Assembly: GCA_017626845.1 (NCBI GenBank) | Contig: JAGAHX010000012.1 | Location: 1-63,548 of the forward strand | Origin: Bacillota bacterium | GTDB taxonomy: Bacteria > Bacillota > Clostridia > Peptostreptococcales > Anaerovoracaceae | Direction of reading: 5' to 3' | Length of the DNA: 63,548 bases | Shown: in pieces, positions 25,009 to 33,185 of the stretch | Numbering within the stretch: the stretch's first letter is position 1 | How the letters are laid out: the number at the start of each line of letters is the position of its first letter | The notes under the pieces: generated by a model | Told to the model about the DNA's origin: nothing | The model's input: only the letters and a program-made list of their open reading frames with translations | Databases searched by the model: none | Program-made: the position numbers and the translations under genes

Positions 25009-25911
25009 CTAGTCGATCTTTTCGATCCAGTGCATGTCGTAGGGTTCGAACACCACGTGGCGGTAGGCCGGAACGTCCAGACGGACGTCGTCCAGCACGG
25101 CATCGCTCCAGTCGGCGTGAATCTCGCCGGTCTGCTTGATGAGGATATCGTACAGGATGTTGTAGGTGATGCGGCTCTTCGGATCTTCCTCCACGATGCA
25201 GGAATAGGGGAGAGTCTTGTGATAGACCATCTCCATGCCGTGGTAGTCGTAGTGGAATCCGCAGCGCATGCGGCAGCCGTCCAGACCGGTGTAGCGGCCG
25301 ATCTTGTTGAGGTCGTGTACGATCTTGTCGTGTTCGCTGTCGTACAGATTGTCCGGGGTGGTCGCCGTGTAGTCGAAACGGAACTGGATGTTGGCGCCGG
25401 GGATCTTCTTGAAGCGTTCGATAAAGGGGATGAGCCCTTCAACGGGATAATTCTTGTACAGCACGCAGTTGATCCGGAAGGGTACCGGCAGTCTGGCCAG
25501 CAGCTCGTCGTTGGATTCGACTACATAGTGCTGCATGTGGCGGGATACGTTGATGCAGCTGATCTTGTCCTTGTTCTTTTCGGTGAACGCCAGAATATCC
25601 TCTTCCGTAACGGTCTTCGAAACGTGGAGGGTCGTGTTGATGTACACGTGGTGGGTGCTGGGGACTTTGTCCAGCATCACCTGCAGGGATTCCAGGTTGG
25701 CGAAGGGCTCGCCGCCGGTAAAGACGAAATCGCACGCGGGTGTGATGGAATCCATCACCTCGATGCTCTCGCAGATCTTTTCCAGGGAGAAGCCGGTCAT
25801 GTCGGCGTATTCACCCTTATTTACGCAAAACGGGCAGTTGTTGTTGCAATCATAGGGTACGAACACGGTGACGGTGCATCCGCCCTGTCTGGTCTTGTAT
25901 GGTCTGTGCAT
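25009..25911 (-). CDS. Radical SAM protein
   Basis: The 300-aa protein has the cluster motif C-N-N-N-C-P-F-C near residue 22 (CX3CX2C) that binds the [4Fe-4S]/SAM centre, then FVFTGGEPFAN (the GGE SAM-binding step) and the usual half-barrel. A later pair, DGCRMRCG, may bind an extra cluster or zinc. The chemistry is not predictable; it resembles stand-alone activating-enzyme or peptide-modifying members. No partner peptide or glycyl-radical enzyme is adjacent. ATG 25911 follows AAGGAAACATTG. It ends at a strong terminator. Confidence 0.85.
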   Translation of the reverse strand: MHRPYKTRQGGCTVTVFVPYDCNNNCPFCVNKGEYADMTGFSLEKICESIEVMDSITPACDFVFTGGEPFANLESLQVMLDKVPSTHHVYINTTLHVSKTVTEEDILAFTEKNKDKISCINVSRHMQHYVVESNDELLARLPVPFRINCVLYKNYPVEGLIPFIERFKKIPGANIQFRFDYTATTPDNLYDSEHDKIVHDLNKIGRYTGLDGCRMRCGFHYDYHGMEMVYHKTLPYSCIVEEDPKSRITYNILYDILIKQTGEIHADWSDAVLDDVRLDVPAYRHVVFEPYDMHWIEKID

Positions 25912-25961
25912 CAATGTTTCCTTACTATGCCAGAGAAATAATTAACTTCAAAAGTATACAC

Positions 25962-26381
25962 TCAATCCTTGTATTTTGCAAACCTTTCGAGAAGATTTCT
26001 TCTGGTAATGATGCCGATAAAGGAGCCCCAGTCGTCCACGACGGGGATGAAGTTCTGTTCCATGCCCCGCTCCACCAGTTCGTCCGTGGTGGCAGTGATG
26101 GGAACGGGCGGATTCTTGTCCGGATGGATGATGTCCTTGATCTGCACCTTCTCCAGGTTCTGCAGGGGCACTTCCTGCAGGTCTCCTTCCTCGCTGTCGC
26201 GAAGGATGAACCAGAGAAAGTCGCCTTCGCTGATGGTCGTGATGTATTTTCCTTCCCTGTCGATGACGGGGATGGCCGTATAGCCGTGATGTCTCATCTT
26301 TTCCAACCCCTGGCGCAGGGTAAAGTCGTCGTATAAAAATGCCGTATCGCTCTTGGGCTGTAAGAGGAATGCGATGTTCAT
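25962..26381 (-). CDS. Tandem CBS-domain protein
   Basis: A 139-aa protein made of two CBS motifs (about residues 8-65 and 80-136: TAIPVIDREGKYITTISEGDF and NFIPVVDDWGSFIGIITR). Such small proteins sense adenine nucleotides or act as regulatory partners. AAAGGACAGTGCAC supports the start at 26381. It is divergent from the DUF2179-type gene at 26509. Confidence 0.88.
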   Translation of the reverse strand: MNIAFLLQPKSDTAFLYDDFTLRQGLEKMRHHGYTAIPVIDREGKYITTISEGDFLWFILRDSEEGDLQEVPLQNLEKVQIKDIIHPDKNPPVPITATTDELVERGMEQNFIPVVDDWGSFIGIITRRNLLERFAKYKD

Positions 26382-26431
26382 GTGCACTGTCCTTTCTGTG
26401 GTCTGTGGGTCACACTTCCACATTCTAATTA

Positions 26432-26460
26432 TACACAAAAATCTCTGCATATGGTATAAT
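26432..26460 (+). promoter_or_regulatory. Promoter of the DUF2179-type gene
   Basis: TACACA, 17 bp, TATAAT (26455-26460). On the opposite strand, TATAAT at 26427-26432 may serve the divergent CBS gene. Confidence 0.5.
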
Positions 26461-26508
26461 GCATTGATATTGATTCGCAACATAATGTGCTTTGGGGGAG
26501 GCGAAACT

Positions 26509-27033
26509 ATGACGACTGCGCTGCTGCTCAGCTGCATCAAGATCTTCTGCTGCCGTATTCTGGACGTTACCTGCGGTACGGTGCGGACGATCCTTACGGT
26601 AAAGGAAAATACGAAAGGCGCGGCCCTGATGGGCTTTATGGAAGTCTTTCTCTGGTACGTCGTCGTACGGGACGCCATGACCAGCGACGGCCCGGTGATC
26701 GCCATCGCCGTAGCTTACGCGGCGGGTTTTGCCACCGGTACCTACGTGGGCGGCCAGATCGCCAGAAGGCTCATCAGCGGCAGCGTAACGGTGCAGGTGG
26801 TGACGTCTCACAGAGACGATGCCATGCTGCGGGCGATCCGGGACGAAGGCTATGCCATTACCGTGCTGAACGCCAACGAATCCGAATTTGCGGAAAGCAA
26901 ATATCTCATCATCGCCACCGTGGACAAGAAACAGCTGAAGGCATTCGAGGATCTCATCAACGAAAAGGATCCCGGCTCCTTCATCATGGTGTCCGACACC
27001 AAGAGCTACGTGGGCGGATACTTCGGAAAGTAG
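26509..27033 (+). CDS. DUF2179/DUF5698 (UPF0316-type) membrane protein
   Basis: A 174-aa protein. Two or three N-terminal membrane segments contain the family signature RILDVTCGTVRTILTVKE and AAGFATGTYVGG. The C-terminal cytoplasmic part (about 95-174) is a DUF2179-like ligand-binding fold (VQVVTSHRDDAMLRAIRDEGY). The function of the family is unknown. GGGGGAGG lies before the ATG. It is nine bases upstream of the deacetylase gene, probably one operon. Confidence 0.85.
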   Translation: MTTALLLSCIKIFCCRILDVTCGTVRTILTVKENTKGAALMGFMEVFLWYVVVRDAMTSDGPVIAIAVAYAAGFATGTYVGGQIARRLISGSVTVQVVTSHRDDAMLRAIRDEGYAITVLNANESEFAESKYLIIATVDKKQLKAFEDLINEKDPGSFIMVSDTKSYVGGYFGK

Positions 27034-27042
27034 GCGAAGCGC

Positions 27043-28491
27043 ATGACCCGGACCATCCGAATCTCCGTTATCAGCGCTTTGCTGGTGCTGCTCTGCTGCT
27101 GTCTCGTCTTCGCCGCGGATGCGCCGCGGCTGTCCGTGCAGATGGACGCGGTCGAGGACGGTCAGGTCTGGAGTGCCGCCAAACTGCAGGACGACAACTG
27201 GTATTCCAAACTCACTTTTAACGAAACGGGCCTGGTGGAGATCTCCTCCGACCAGGATATCCATTTCCTTTATATCATCTGGGACCGCATCCCCGGCAGC
27301 TGGCTGCTGACGGAGGAATCAGCGGGTCACACCCTGGGGCAGCTCTGCGGCCAGGGAAATTACCTCCACGAGTATGTGGCGCTGGACGCGCCGGCGAGAT
27401 CGGTGACCCTGCACATGCCCAAAGCAGGCGCCATTCTCTGCGACGTGCTGTGCTACGGGGAAGGGGACGTGCCGGCGGACGTGCAGGTCTGGCAGCCTTT
27501 TTACGACGATGCGGACATGCTGCTCATCTCCACTCATGCGGACGACGAGCACCTGTTCTTCGGCGGCACGATGCCCACGTATGCGGGGGAACTGGGGTAC
27601 AAGGTCCAGATCGCCTATCTGACCCACCATTGGGAGCAGCCCATGCGGCCCCACGAGCTGCTGGACGGCCTCTGGACCGTGGGCATGACCCATTATCCCG
27701 TCATATCGACCTTTACGGATTACTATTCCGATAATCTGGAGCACGCCAAGACTTTGTGGGATCTCGACGAGGTCGAGGCTTACGAAGTAATGCTGCTGCG
27801 GCGGTTTAAGCCCGAAGTCGTGATCGACCACGACGTGAACGGCGAATACGGCCACGGCGCCCACCGGCTGAACACCTGGGTGCTACAGCAGGCGATCGAT
27901 TGGGCATACGATGCAAACTGGCGGGCGGACGAAACAGCTGCCCCCGGGTCTTACCTGGAAGCGGCGCAGAAGCTGAAGCCGTTCCAGCCGCTGAAGGTCT
28001 ACCTGCATCTGTGGCCGGAAAACGCGGTGCACATGAACTGGGACAAACCGCTCTCGCACTTCGGCGGAAAGACCGCTTTCGAGATGGCGGAAGCGGGGTT
28101 TGCCTGCCATTACTCCCAGACGGAATACTTCAAAGTGGGCCGGCGGGGCGTGTTCGACTGCGCGGCCTTCGGCCTGTACTTTACGAGAGTCGGGGTAGAC
28201 ACGAAGCTGGACGATCCGGACTTTTTCGAGAATATCACGAGAGATATGTGGTCGGACGGCCCGGGCGTCTACGTGGAACCGATCGTGGACCCGCCGGAGG
28301 AGACGGGCGCTGAAACGGACCCTGAGCCTGTCGAAGGGGTCGAAGCGCCGGAACCGGAGAAGAAGCCCCAGACCGGCAGCGCCTTTTCCAAGATCTATCT
28401 CCCCGTTCTCATCACGGTCCTGGTCGTGGTGTTCGCGGCCGGCGGCATAAAGATGAAAGGCAAGAATAGAAGAAAGAAAGGGAAACATTAG
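27043..28491 (+). CDS. Secreted/membrane-anchored PIG-L-type deacetylase
   Basis: The 482-aa protein has a signal peptide (ISVISALLVLLCCCLVFAAD), an N-terminal beta domain to about residue 150, and a PIG-L/LmbE deacetylase domain with the metal motif STHADDEHLFFGG (AHxDDE-like) and the second His region DVNGEYGHGAHRLNT. A linker and C-terminal membrane helix follow, with a Lys/Arg tail. The family removes N-acetyl groups from sugars; its extracellular position and the glycosyltransferase downstream suggest action on surface glycans. The linker TDPEPVEG is encoded by a copy of the dispersed repeat (28317-28338). Confidence 0.85.
   Translation: MTRTIRISVISALLVLLCCCLVFAADAPRLSVQMDAVEDGQVWSAAKLQDDNWYSKLTFNETGLVEISSDQDIHFLYIIWDRIPGSWLLTEESAGHTLGQLCGQGNYLHEYVALDAPARSVTLHMPKAGAILCDVLCYGEGDVPADVQVWQPFYDDADMLLISTHADDEHLFFGGTMPTYAGELGYKVQIAYLTHHWEQPMRPHELLDGLWTVGMTHYPVISTFTDYYSDNLEHAKTLWDLDEVEAYEVMLLRRFKPEVVIDHDVNGEYGHGAHRLNTWVLQQAIDWAYDANWRADETAAPGSYLEAAQKLKPFQPLKVYLHLWPENAVHMNWDKPLSHFGGKTAFEMAEAGFACHYSQTEYFKVGRRGVFDCAAFGLYFTRVGVDTKLDDPDFFENITRDMWSDGPGVYVEPIVDPPEETGAETDPEPVEGVEAPEPEKKPQTGSAFSKIYLPVLITVLVVVFAAGGIKMKGKNRRKKGKH
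28317..28338 (+). repeat. Dispersed repeat copy inside deacetylase gene
   Basis: GGACCCTGAGCCTGTCGAAG, the word also present at 21420 and (reversed) at 49751. It encodes DPEPVEG in a region without obvious domain structure, next to the membrane anchor. Confidence 0.75.
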
Positions 28492-28498
28492 AGATCTT

Positions 28499-29581
28499 AT
28501 GGAAGAGATGAGAGAAAAACTGAAAGACCTGGCTATTATCGTGCCTTGTCTGAATCCGGATGAAAAACTCATGGAAGTCATCAGGGGGATGCTTTCCGAG
28601 GGTTTTTCGCATGTGCTCGTGGTCAATGACGGATCGGCGCCGGAGTACCAGCCGCAGTTCGACGAAGCCGCTGCCGTTCCGGAATGCACGGTGCTGGGTT
28701 ATGAAGTGAACCGGGGCAGGGGCTACGCGCTGCGCCACGCCTTTACGTATATTTTGGAAAACTGGCCCTGGTGCCAGGGCGTCATCACCGTGGACGCGGA
28801 CAATCAGCACACGCCCCACGACACCGCTGCGGTGGCGCGGGACATGCTTGCGAATCCGGAAACGGTCGTTATAGGCTGCCGGGATTTTAAGAAGGCCGGT
28901 GTGCCGCTGCACAACCGCATGGGGAACCTCATCACCAGTGCGGTGTTTAAGCTGCTGTGCGGCATCAAGCTGTCCGATACCCAGACGGGGCTGCGGGGCA
29001 TTCCCGGAAGCTGCCTTAAACCTTTCGTGGACGACGTGGAAGGGGACCGCTACGAATACGAGACGAACATGCTGCTTCACATGAAGACAGCAGGCATTCC
29101 TTTTATCGAGCGCTCCATCGACACGGTGTACATCGAGGGCAACAAATCCAGTCACTTCCACGTGCTGCGGGATTCGGCCAAGATCTACAAGCCCATTCTG
29201 AAGTTCGGCATGGGCAGCGGTCTGTCGACCGTCATCGACCTTACGCTGTTTACGATCCTGTGCCGCGTGTTCGACGCGCTGCCGGATGCGAAGGAGATCC
29301 TCATCGCGACCGTGGGCGCCCGCGTCTGCTCGTCACTGTTCAATTACTACTTCAACCGCACGCGGGTGTTCGAGAGCCGGGAGAACGTCAAAAGCTCCAT
29401 GGTGCGCTACTATATCCTGGCCGTATGCCAGATGACCCTTTCATGGCTGTGCGTGACGGGCCTGGTCCGCCTGTTCGCCGCTCAGGGCGGGCTCAAGACT
29501 TTCCTCAAGCTCATCGTGGACTTCGTCCTGTTCTTCCTGACGTTCCAGATCCAGCGGGAATGGGTCTTTAAGAAAAAGTAA
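28499..29581 (+). CDS. GT2 glycosyltransferase fused to GtrA-like membrane domain
   Basis: The 360-aa protein has an N-terminal GT-A glycosyltransferase domain with LAIIVPCLNPDEKL, VVNDGS and the metal motif VDADNQHT. Its later part (DTQTGLRGIP) is typical of dolichyl/undecaprenyl-phosphate sugar synthases. From about 245 there is a four-helix GtrA-like domain (GLSTVIDLTLFTILCRVF, FNYYFNRTRVFES). Such proteins load a sugar onto a lipid carrier and help flip it. It starts seven bases after the deacetylase stop, so both probably modify the same surface glycan. Confidence 0.88.
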   Translation: MEEMREKLKDLAIIVPCLNPDEKLMEVIRGMLSEGFSHVLVVNDGSAPEYQPQFDEAAAVPECTVLGYEVNRGRGYALRHAFTYILENWPWCQGVITVDADNQHTPHDTAAVARDMLANPETVVIGCRDFKKAGVPLHNRMGNLITSAVFKLLCGIKLSDTQTGLRGIPGSCLKPFVDDVEGDRYEYETNMLLHMKTAGIPFIERSIDTVYIEGNKSSHFHVLRDSAKIYKPILKFGMGSGLSTVIDLTLFTILCRVFDALPDAKEILIATVGARVCSSLFNYYFNRTRVFESRENVKSSMVRYYILAVCQMTLSWLCVTGLVRLFAAQGGLKTFLKLIVDFVLFFLTFQIQREWVFKKK

Positions 29582-29650
29582 AAGTTTCGCTTGACAAACC
29601 CTCGCAAATATTGGATAATTACTCGTGCAGTTGCAAAACTGTTCTTGCGT

Positions 29651-29727
29651 GGCGGGATAGCTCAGTTGGCTAGAGCACTCGGTTCATACCCGTGGTGTCG
29701 AGGGTTCAAATCCCCCTCCCGCTACCA
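29651..29727 (+). tRNA. tRNA-Met (CAT)
   Basis: GGCGGGA acceptor strand, TAGCTCAGTTGGCTAGAGCA D-arm, anticodon CAT in TTCATAC, T-arm GAGGGTTCAAATCCCCC, and encoded CCA. CAT could also be tRNA-Ile2 (modified C); Met is the default. Confidence 0.85.
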
Positions 29728-29738
29728 TTTCTTTTTTT

Positions 29739-29765
29739 ATCTGCGTGTACGCGCAGATAATTTTT
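29739..29765 (+). terminator. Terminator after tRNA-Met
   Basis: ATCTGCG and CGCAGAT form a stem followed by AATTTTT. Confidence 0.7.
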
Positions 29766-29868
29766 CGAGAGGCGAGGAGCGGATCTGAGGAGTCGAAGCG
29801 CGCGTACAAGGGTACGCAAGCGAGCGACGAAGATCCAGCGACAAAGCCTATCGGAAAATTAACAAGCG

Positions 29869-29945
29869 TGGTGGGTGTCGTCAAGCGGTTAAGACCCTGG
29901 GTTGTGGCTCCAGTATACGAGAGTTCGAATCTCTCCACCCACCCC
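29869..29945 (+). tRNA. tRNA-His (GTG)
   Basis: GTGGGTG/CACCCAC acceptor stem, an encoded extra G at -1 facing C73 as expected for tRNA-His, anticodon GTG in TTGTGGC, T-arm GAGAGTTCGAATCTCTC, encoded CCA. Confidence 0.93.
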
Positions 29946-30011
29946 AAACTTTTTTTCAAAATCCTCTTTTCTTTTAGAAAAAAGGTGCTATAATAACAAG
30001 GTACCAAACAT

Positions 30012-30086
30012 TGGGGTATCGCCAAGCGGTAAGGCAACGGATTCTGATTCCGTCATGCGAAGGTTCGAATCCTTCTACCCTAGCCA
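30012..30086 (+). tRNA. tRNA-Gln (CTG)
   Basis: TGGGGTA/TACCCTA acceptor stem with a U1-A72 pair typical of tRNA-Gln, anticodon CTG in TTCTGAT, T-arm GAAGGTTCGAATCCTTC, encoded CCA. Confidence 0.93.
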
Positions 30087-30092
30087 ACAAAC

Positions 30093-30114
30093 GGGCCGGC
30101 CAAATGGCCGGCCC
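30093..30114. other. Hairpin between tRNA-Gln and tRNA-Cys
   Basis: GGGCCGGCC, AAAT, GGCCGGCCC is a perfect 9-bp stem without a T-tract; probably an RNA-processing or pausing hairpin between the two tRNAs. Confidence 0.7.
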
Positions 30115-30123
30115 AACCAATAT

Positions 30124-30197
30124 GGTGGCATAGCCAAGTGGTAAGGCACGGGTCTGCAAAACCCTGATCCCCGGTTCAAATCCGGGTGCTACCTCCA
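30124..30197 (+). tRNA. tRNA-Cys (GCA)
   Basis: GGTGGCA/TGCTACC acceptor stem, anticodon GCA in TCTGCAAA, T-arm CCCGGTTCAAATCCGGG, encoded CCA. Confidence 0.93.
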
Positions 30198-30202
30198 ACC
30201 AA

Positions 30203-30229
30203 ACCGTCCTTCGGGACGGTTTTATTTTT
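30203..30229 (+). terminator. Terminator of the tRNA cluster
   Basis: ACCGTCC, TTCG, GGACGGT, then TTTATTTTT. Confidence 0.92.
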
Positions 30230-30266
30230 AGGTCAAACAATCTAAAAAGTGTGGTAAAATTTATGT

Positions 30267-31697
30267 ATGAGTAACATTACCACATACTATGCCGCCAGGA
30301 AGAATCCCTTTGTTTGGCTGGCCGCCCTGCTGAGCGTTATCGCTGCAGTGGCAAGAATCGTCTTTGCCGCCCGTACCGGGGGCTTAGACTTCACAGATGT
30401 GGTCGTCCGTATCATCCTTCCCGCTGCAGCAAATCTGGCGATTGCGATCCGGCTGCCTTGGAGAGGCGAGAAGCAATTTTACGTGACTGTTGTGCCTGCC
30501 GTTCTACTCACTCTGTACCTCTGCATCGCGGGGGTAAGCATATCCGGCAGCGTTCCAATGACCGCACTGTGCATCATCGTGAGCCTGGTCTTTGCCGCGC
30601 TCTACTGTCTCACGTTTATGGGGAAGCTCAACAGCAAGCTCCTCGCCCTGATCTATTTCCTGATCGTAGGCGTGCTGCTGGCGATCGATCCGATCCTGCG
30701 CAGTTTCCTCATCCGCTCCTGGCCCTTCAACAAGGCCCTGTTCGTTTCGGATGCCGCCATTGCCGGCACCATTCTCTGCTGTCTTCTGTCTGCGAAGAAG
30801 ATGCCTCCCTGGAAGGAGGGGGACCCGTATCGGCTCCGCTTCGGTGACCGCCTGGACGGCCGGCGCGTGCGCAGCATGCCCATCATGTCCAAGGTGACGC
30901 CTTTCTTCATGGCGAACCGCCTCAACCGCAGCAACTACATCGAGGACAGCCTGGAGATCTCCCACGTGGAGAAGTACATCCGCCAGAAGAGAAAAGAGGG
31001 CTTAAAGCACTTCGGCCTTACCCACGTGCTGGTGGCCGCTTACGTGCGCACGGTGGCGGAGGTGCCCGAACTCAACCGCTTTGTGGCGGGTCAGCGGGTG
31101 TACCACCGCTACGAGCTGTCCCTGAACATGGTGGTGAAGAAGGAGATGAACAAGAACTCTCCGGATTCGTCCATCAAGGTGCTGTTCGATCCGGCAGATA
31201 CGGCGGAGGACGTGTACAACAAGTTCAACGCCGCCCTGGAGGTCGCGAAGGGGGAGGGCATCACCAACGGCTTCGACTCCATCACCTACGTGCTGGATTA
31301 CCTGCCGGCGGTCATCATGTCGCTGTTCGGTCTGCTGGTGCGCGTGCTGGATTATTTCAGCATGCTGCCCATGGCGCTGGAGAAGGTGAGTCCGTTCCAC
31401 GGGTCACTCTTTATTACCTCCATGGGGAGCCTGGGCATTCCGCCGATCTACCATCACCTGTACGATTTCGGCACGGTGCCCGTGTTTATCGCCTTCGGCC
31501 ACAAGTACACGAAGTACGAGCTGGACAAGGAAGGCCAGGCGGTCCCCCGGAAGTACATGGATTATAAGGTCGTGTGCGACGAGGGCATCTGCGACGGCTT
31601 CTATTATGCGACGGCTATGAAGAAGATGAAGGGCTACATGTCGCATCCGGAGAAGATGGACGTGCCGCCCGAGAAGGTCGTGGAGGATATCATGTAA
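30267..31697 (+). CDS. Membrane protein with 2-oxoacid-dehydrogenase/CAT-like acyltransferase domain
   Basis: The 476-aa protein has about five or six membrane helices in residues 15-180. It then has a soluble domain resembling the catalytic domain of 2-oxoacid dehydrogenase E2 or chloramphenicol acetyltransferase (GLTHVLVAAYVRTVAEVPELN; GSLFITSMGSLGIPPIYHH). The hallmark HxxxDG is changed: the aligned stretch reads CDEGICDGFYY, with Glu where the catalytic His should be. There is no lipoyl domain. It may therefore be a binding or modified-chemistry member. TAAAAT at 30255-30260 lies only seven bases before the ATG and no SD is visible, so the mRNA may be leaderless. Array C follows. Confidence 0.7.
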   Translation: MSNITTYYAARKNPFVWLAALLSVIAAVARIVFAARTGGLDFTDVVVRIILPAAANLAIAIRLPWRGEKQFYVTVVPAVLLTLYLCIAGVSISGSVPMTALCIIVSLVFAALYCLTFMGKLNSKLLALIYFLIVGVLLAIDPILRSFLIRSWPFNKALFVSDAAIAGTILCCLLSAKKMPPWKEGDPYRLRFGDRLDGRRVRSMPIMSKVTPFFMANRLNRSNYIEDSLEISHVEKYIRQKRKEGLKHFGLTHVLVAAYVRTVAEVPELNRFVAGQRVYHRYELSLNMVVKKEMNKNSPDSSIKVLFDPADTAEDVYNKFNAALEVAKGEGITNGFDSITYVLDYLPAVIMSLFGLLVRVLDYFSMLPMALEKVSPFHGSLFITSMGSLGIPPIYHHLYDFGTVPVFIAFGHKYTKYELDKEGQAVPRKYMDYKVVCDEGICDGFYYATAMKKMKGYMSHPEKMDVPPEKVVEDIM

Positions 31698-31737
31698 AGA
31701 AAGGGGGATGACCCCCGGAGTGTGCAAAAAAGAAAAT

Positions 31738-31895
31738 GGTGGACAAAAGCTTCGATCGCTTGTTGTCCACCGTTTTTTGTGCTGTAAATGCCTGATTTCG
31801 GTGGTCTCAGATTACTTCATGCATTTTGCCACCATTTTATGGGGATATTTCGAAGAATTACGGTGGTCAAACGCTAAATAGGATCACTGTCCACC
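31738..31895. repeat. Periodic GGTG/CACC array C (three units)
   Basis: GGTGG starts at 31738, 31800 and 31862; CCACC starts at 31767, 31829 and 31891. The spacings are 29, 33, 29, 33 and 29, the same rule as arrays A and B. The first unit is a long inverted repeat (GGTGGACAA...TTGTCCACC) followed by GTTTTTTG and could end the upstream transcript. The last CCACC lies inside the final codons (SGGQ) of the convergent HTH gene. No nuclease gene is beside this array. Confidence 0.9.
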
Positions 31896-32987
31896 GCTGC
31901 GGATATATTCTCCCAGCGCAGCCAGCAGCCGGGGCTCGCGGATCGCGAAGGCCGTGTAGGGCGGCTGGGTTTTGAGGACGAGGGCGGAGACGCCTTCGTC
32001 CGCCAGGATCTCGAAACCGTTTGCATTTCTGGCCCGTATGCCGGCGGATGACTTCAGGAAATCTATTCTGAGTTTTTCCAGTTCCTTTTCGCCGGAGAGC
32101 TTCGCGACTTCCATCAGCGGCTTGCACAGCGCGAGGAACGCCGCAAACTCCTCTTCCAGCGCCCGGATGGCCTGGGGATCGGAGATGAGGAAGCTGAGAG
32201 GGTCACCCTTTTGTCCCTGCACCGAATTGGAGACGAAGGCCGAGCGGCCCTCTGCGATAAAGGTCGTGCGCAGGTAGACGCCGTCCCGCAGGCGCGGGTA
32301 ATAGTAGGGCTCGATAGCGCCGGTCATGTAGAGGGGCAGCCATTTCTGCACGGCTTCCCACATCTCGTTCAGCTGCCGGCCGATGGAGTGGATGATGCGG
32401 ATCCTGCCGCCGCTTTGCGCGATCTGCACGAGCAGTCCTGCCCAAACTTTCGCAAATGCCGGGTCTTCGGTGAGCCAGTTCATGTTCTCGTCGGAGTGCA
32501 GCAGCAGGGTGCAGGGCTTGCCGCTTTGGGCCAGGTCTTCCAGGAAGATCCGCACGCCTTCCCGTTTCCCTTCGTTGCCGAAAAACAGCAGCGCTTCGGA
32601 TTTTCCCCTGGCGTTTTCCGCCTTCCGGGCGTCCTTTTTGGCGCCGCGCAGCGACGCGGTGACCCGCGCCAGCGGATCTTCCTCGATGGGTTCTCCCTTC
32701 AGCCAGGCTTCGATCTGCTTTGCGGCCTTTTTTTCGTCTTCCGGCCAGGCTGCCTGCAGCTGCATGGCGTTCGCAGCGGCATTTTTCTGATGCTCTTTCT
32801 TGATCGCTTTCGCGAAATACAGGCTTGCGGGCTCGAGGAAGGGCTGATGCGTGGGAATGCCGCGCTTGCCGGAGCGGATGCGGCTGATGTAGGACGGGTC
32901 GTAGTTGAGCACCCGTGCCAGCGTGCTGCTGCGGGTGGCTGTGAGGGTCATGAGAAAATCGATCTTTTCTGAAAGCGTGGACAGCAT
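31884..32987 (-). CDS. HTH transcriptional regulator with large effector region
   Basis: A 367-aa protein. Residues about 1-55 form an Xre/LacI-like helix-turn-helix (STLARVLNYDPSYISRIRSGKRG). The remaining 300 residues resemble no effector family I recognise; they contain RIRIIHSIGRQLNEMWEAVQ and look alpha/beta. GGAGGCGCAAA supports the start at 32987. It is divergent from the lipoprotein gene and could control it. Its last codons overlap the final CCACC of array C. Confidence 0.7.
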   Translation of the reverse strand: MLSTLSEKIDFLMTLTATRSSTLARVLNYDPSYISRIRSGKRGIPTHQPFLEPASLYFAKAIKKEHQKNAAANAMQLQAAWPEDEKKAAKQIEAWLKGEPIEEDPLARVTASLRGAKKDARKAENARGKSEALLFFGNEGKREGVRIFLEDLAQSGKPCTLLLHSDENMNWLTEDPAFAKVWAGLLVQIAQSGGRIRIIHSIGRQLNEMWEAVQKWLPLYMTGAIEPYYYPRLRDGVYLRTTFIAEGRSAFVSNSVQGQKGDPLSFLISDPQAIRALEEEFAAFLALCKPLMEVAKLSGEKELEKLRIDFLKSSAGIRARNANGFEILADEGVSALVLKTQPPYTAFAIREPRLLAALGEYIRSGGQ

Positions 32988-33060
32988 TTTGCGCCTCCTT
33001 TTACAGAAATGCACTTCTGATTTCAGTATAGTACGCGTGGGTTTGCTTGTAAATGATTTC

Positions 33061-33136
33061 TGGCACGAATCGTGCCTTAAGTTGTCAATGCCAAACATTC
33101 CCGTCTGCATAAAAACACAGAAAACTGCTTTACAAT
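33061..33136 (+). promoter_or_regulatory. Palindromic sigma-54-like element and -10 box upstream of lipoprotein
   Basis: TGGCACG-AATC-GTGCC (33061-33076) is both a perfect palindrome (GGCACG/CGTGCC) and a near match to the sigma-54 -24/-12 consensus, with GG and GC ten bases apart. TACAAT follows at 33131-33136. The same arrangement stands upstream of both SLH genes (37211 and 42061). Confidence 0.55.
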
Positions 33137-33185
33137 AAATTTGGAAGTGCTTTTGCTTACACGGAAGGGAGGAAGACGCAATATT

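Noticed and set aside
26353-27033. Longer start at 26353 for the DUF2179-type protein
   Set aside because: The extra 52 codons lie upstream of the predicted promoter and overlap the divergent CBS gene; GGGGGAGG marks ATG 26509.
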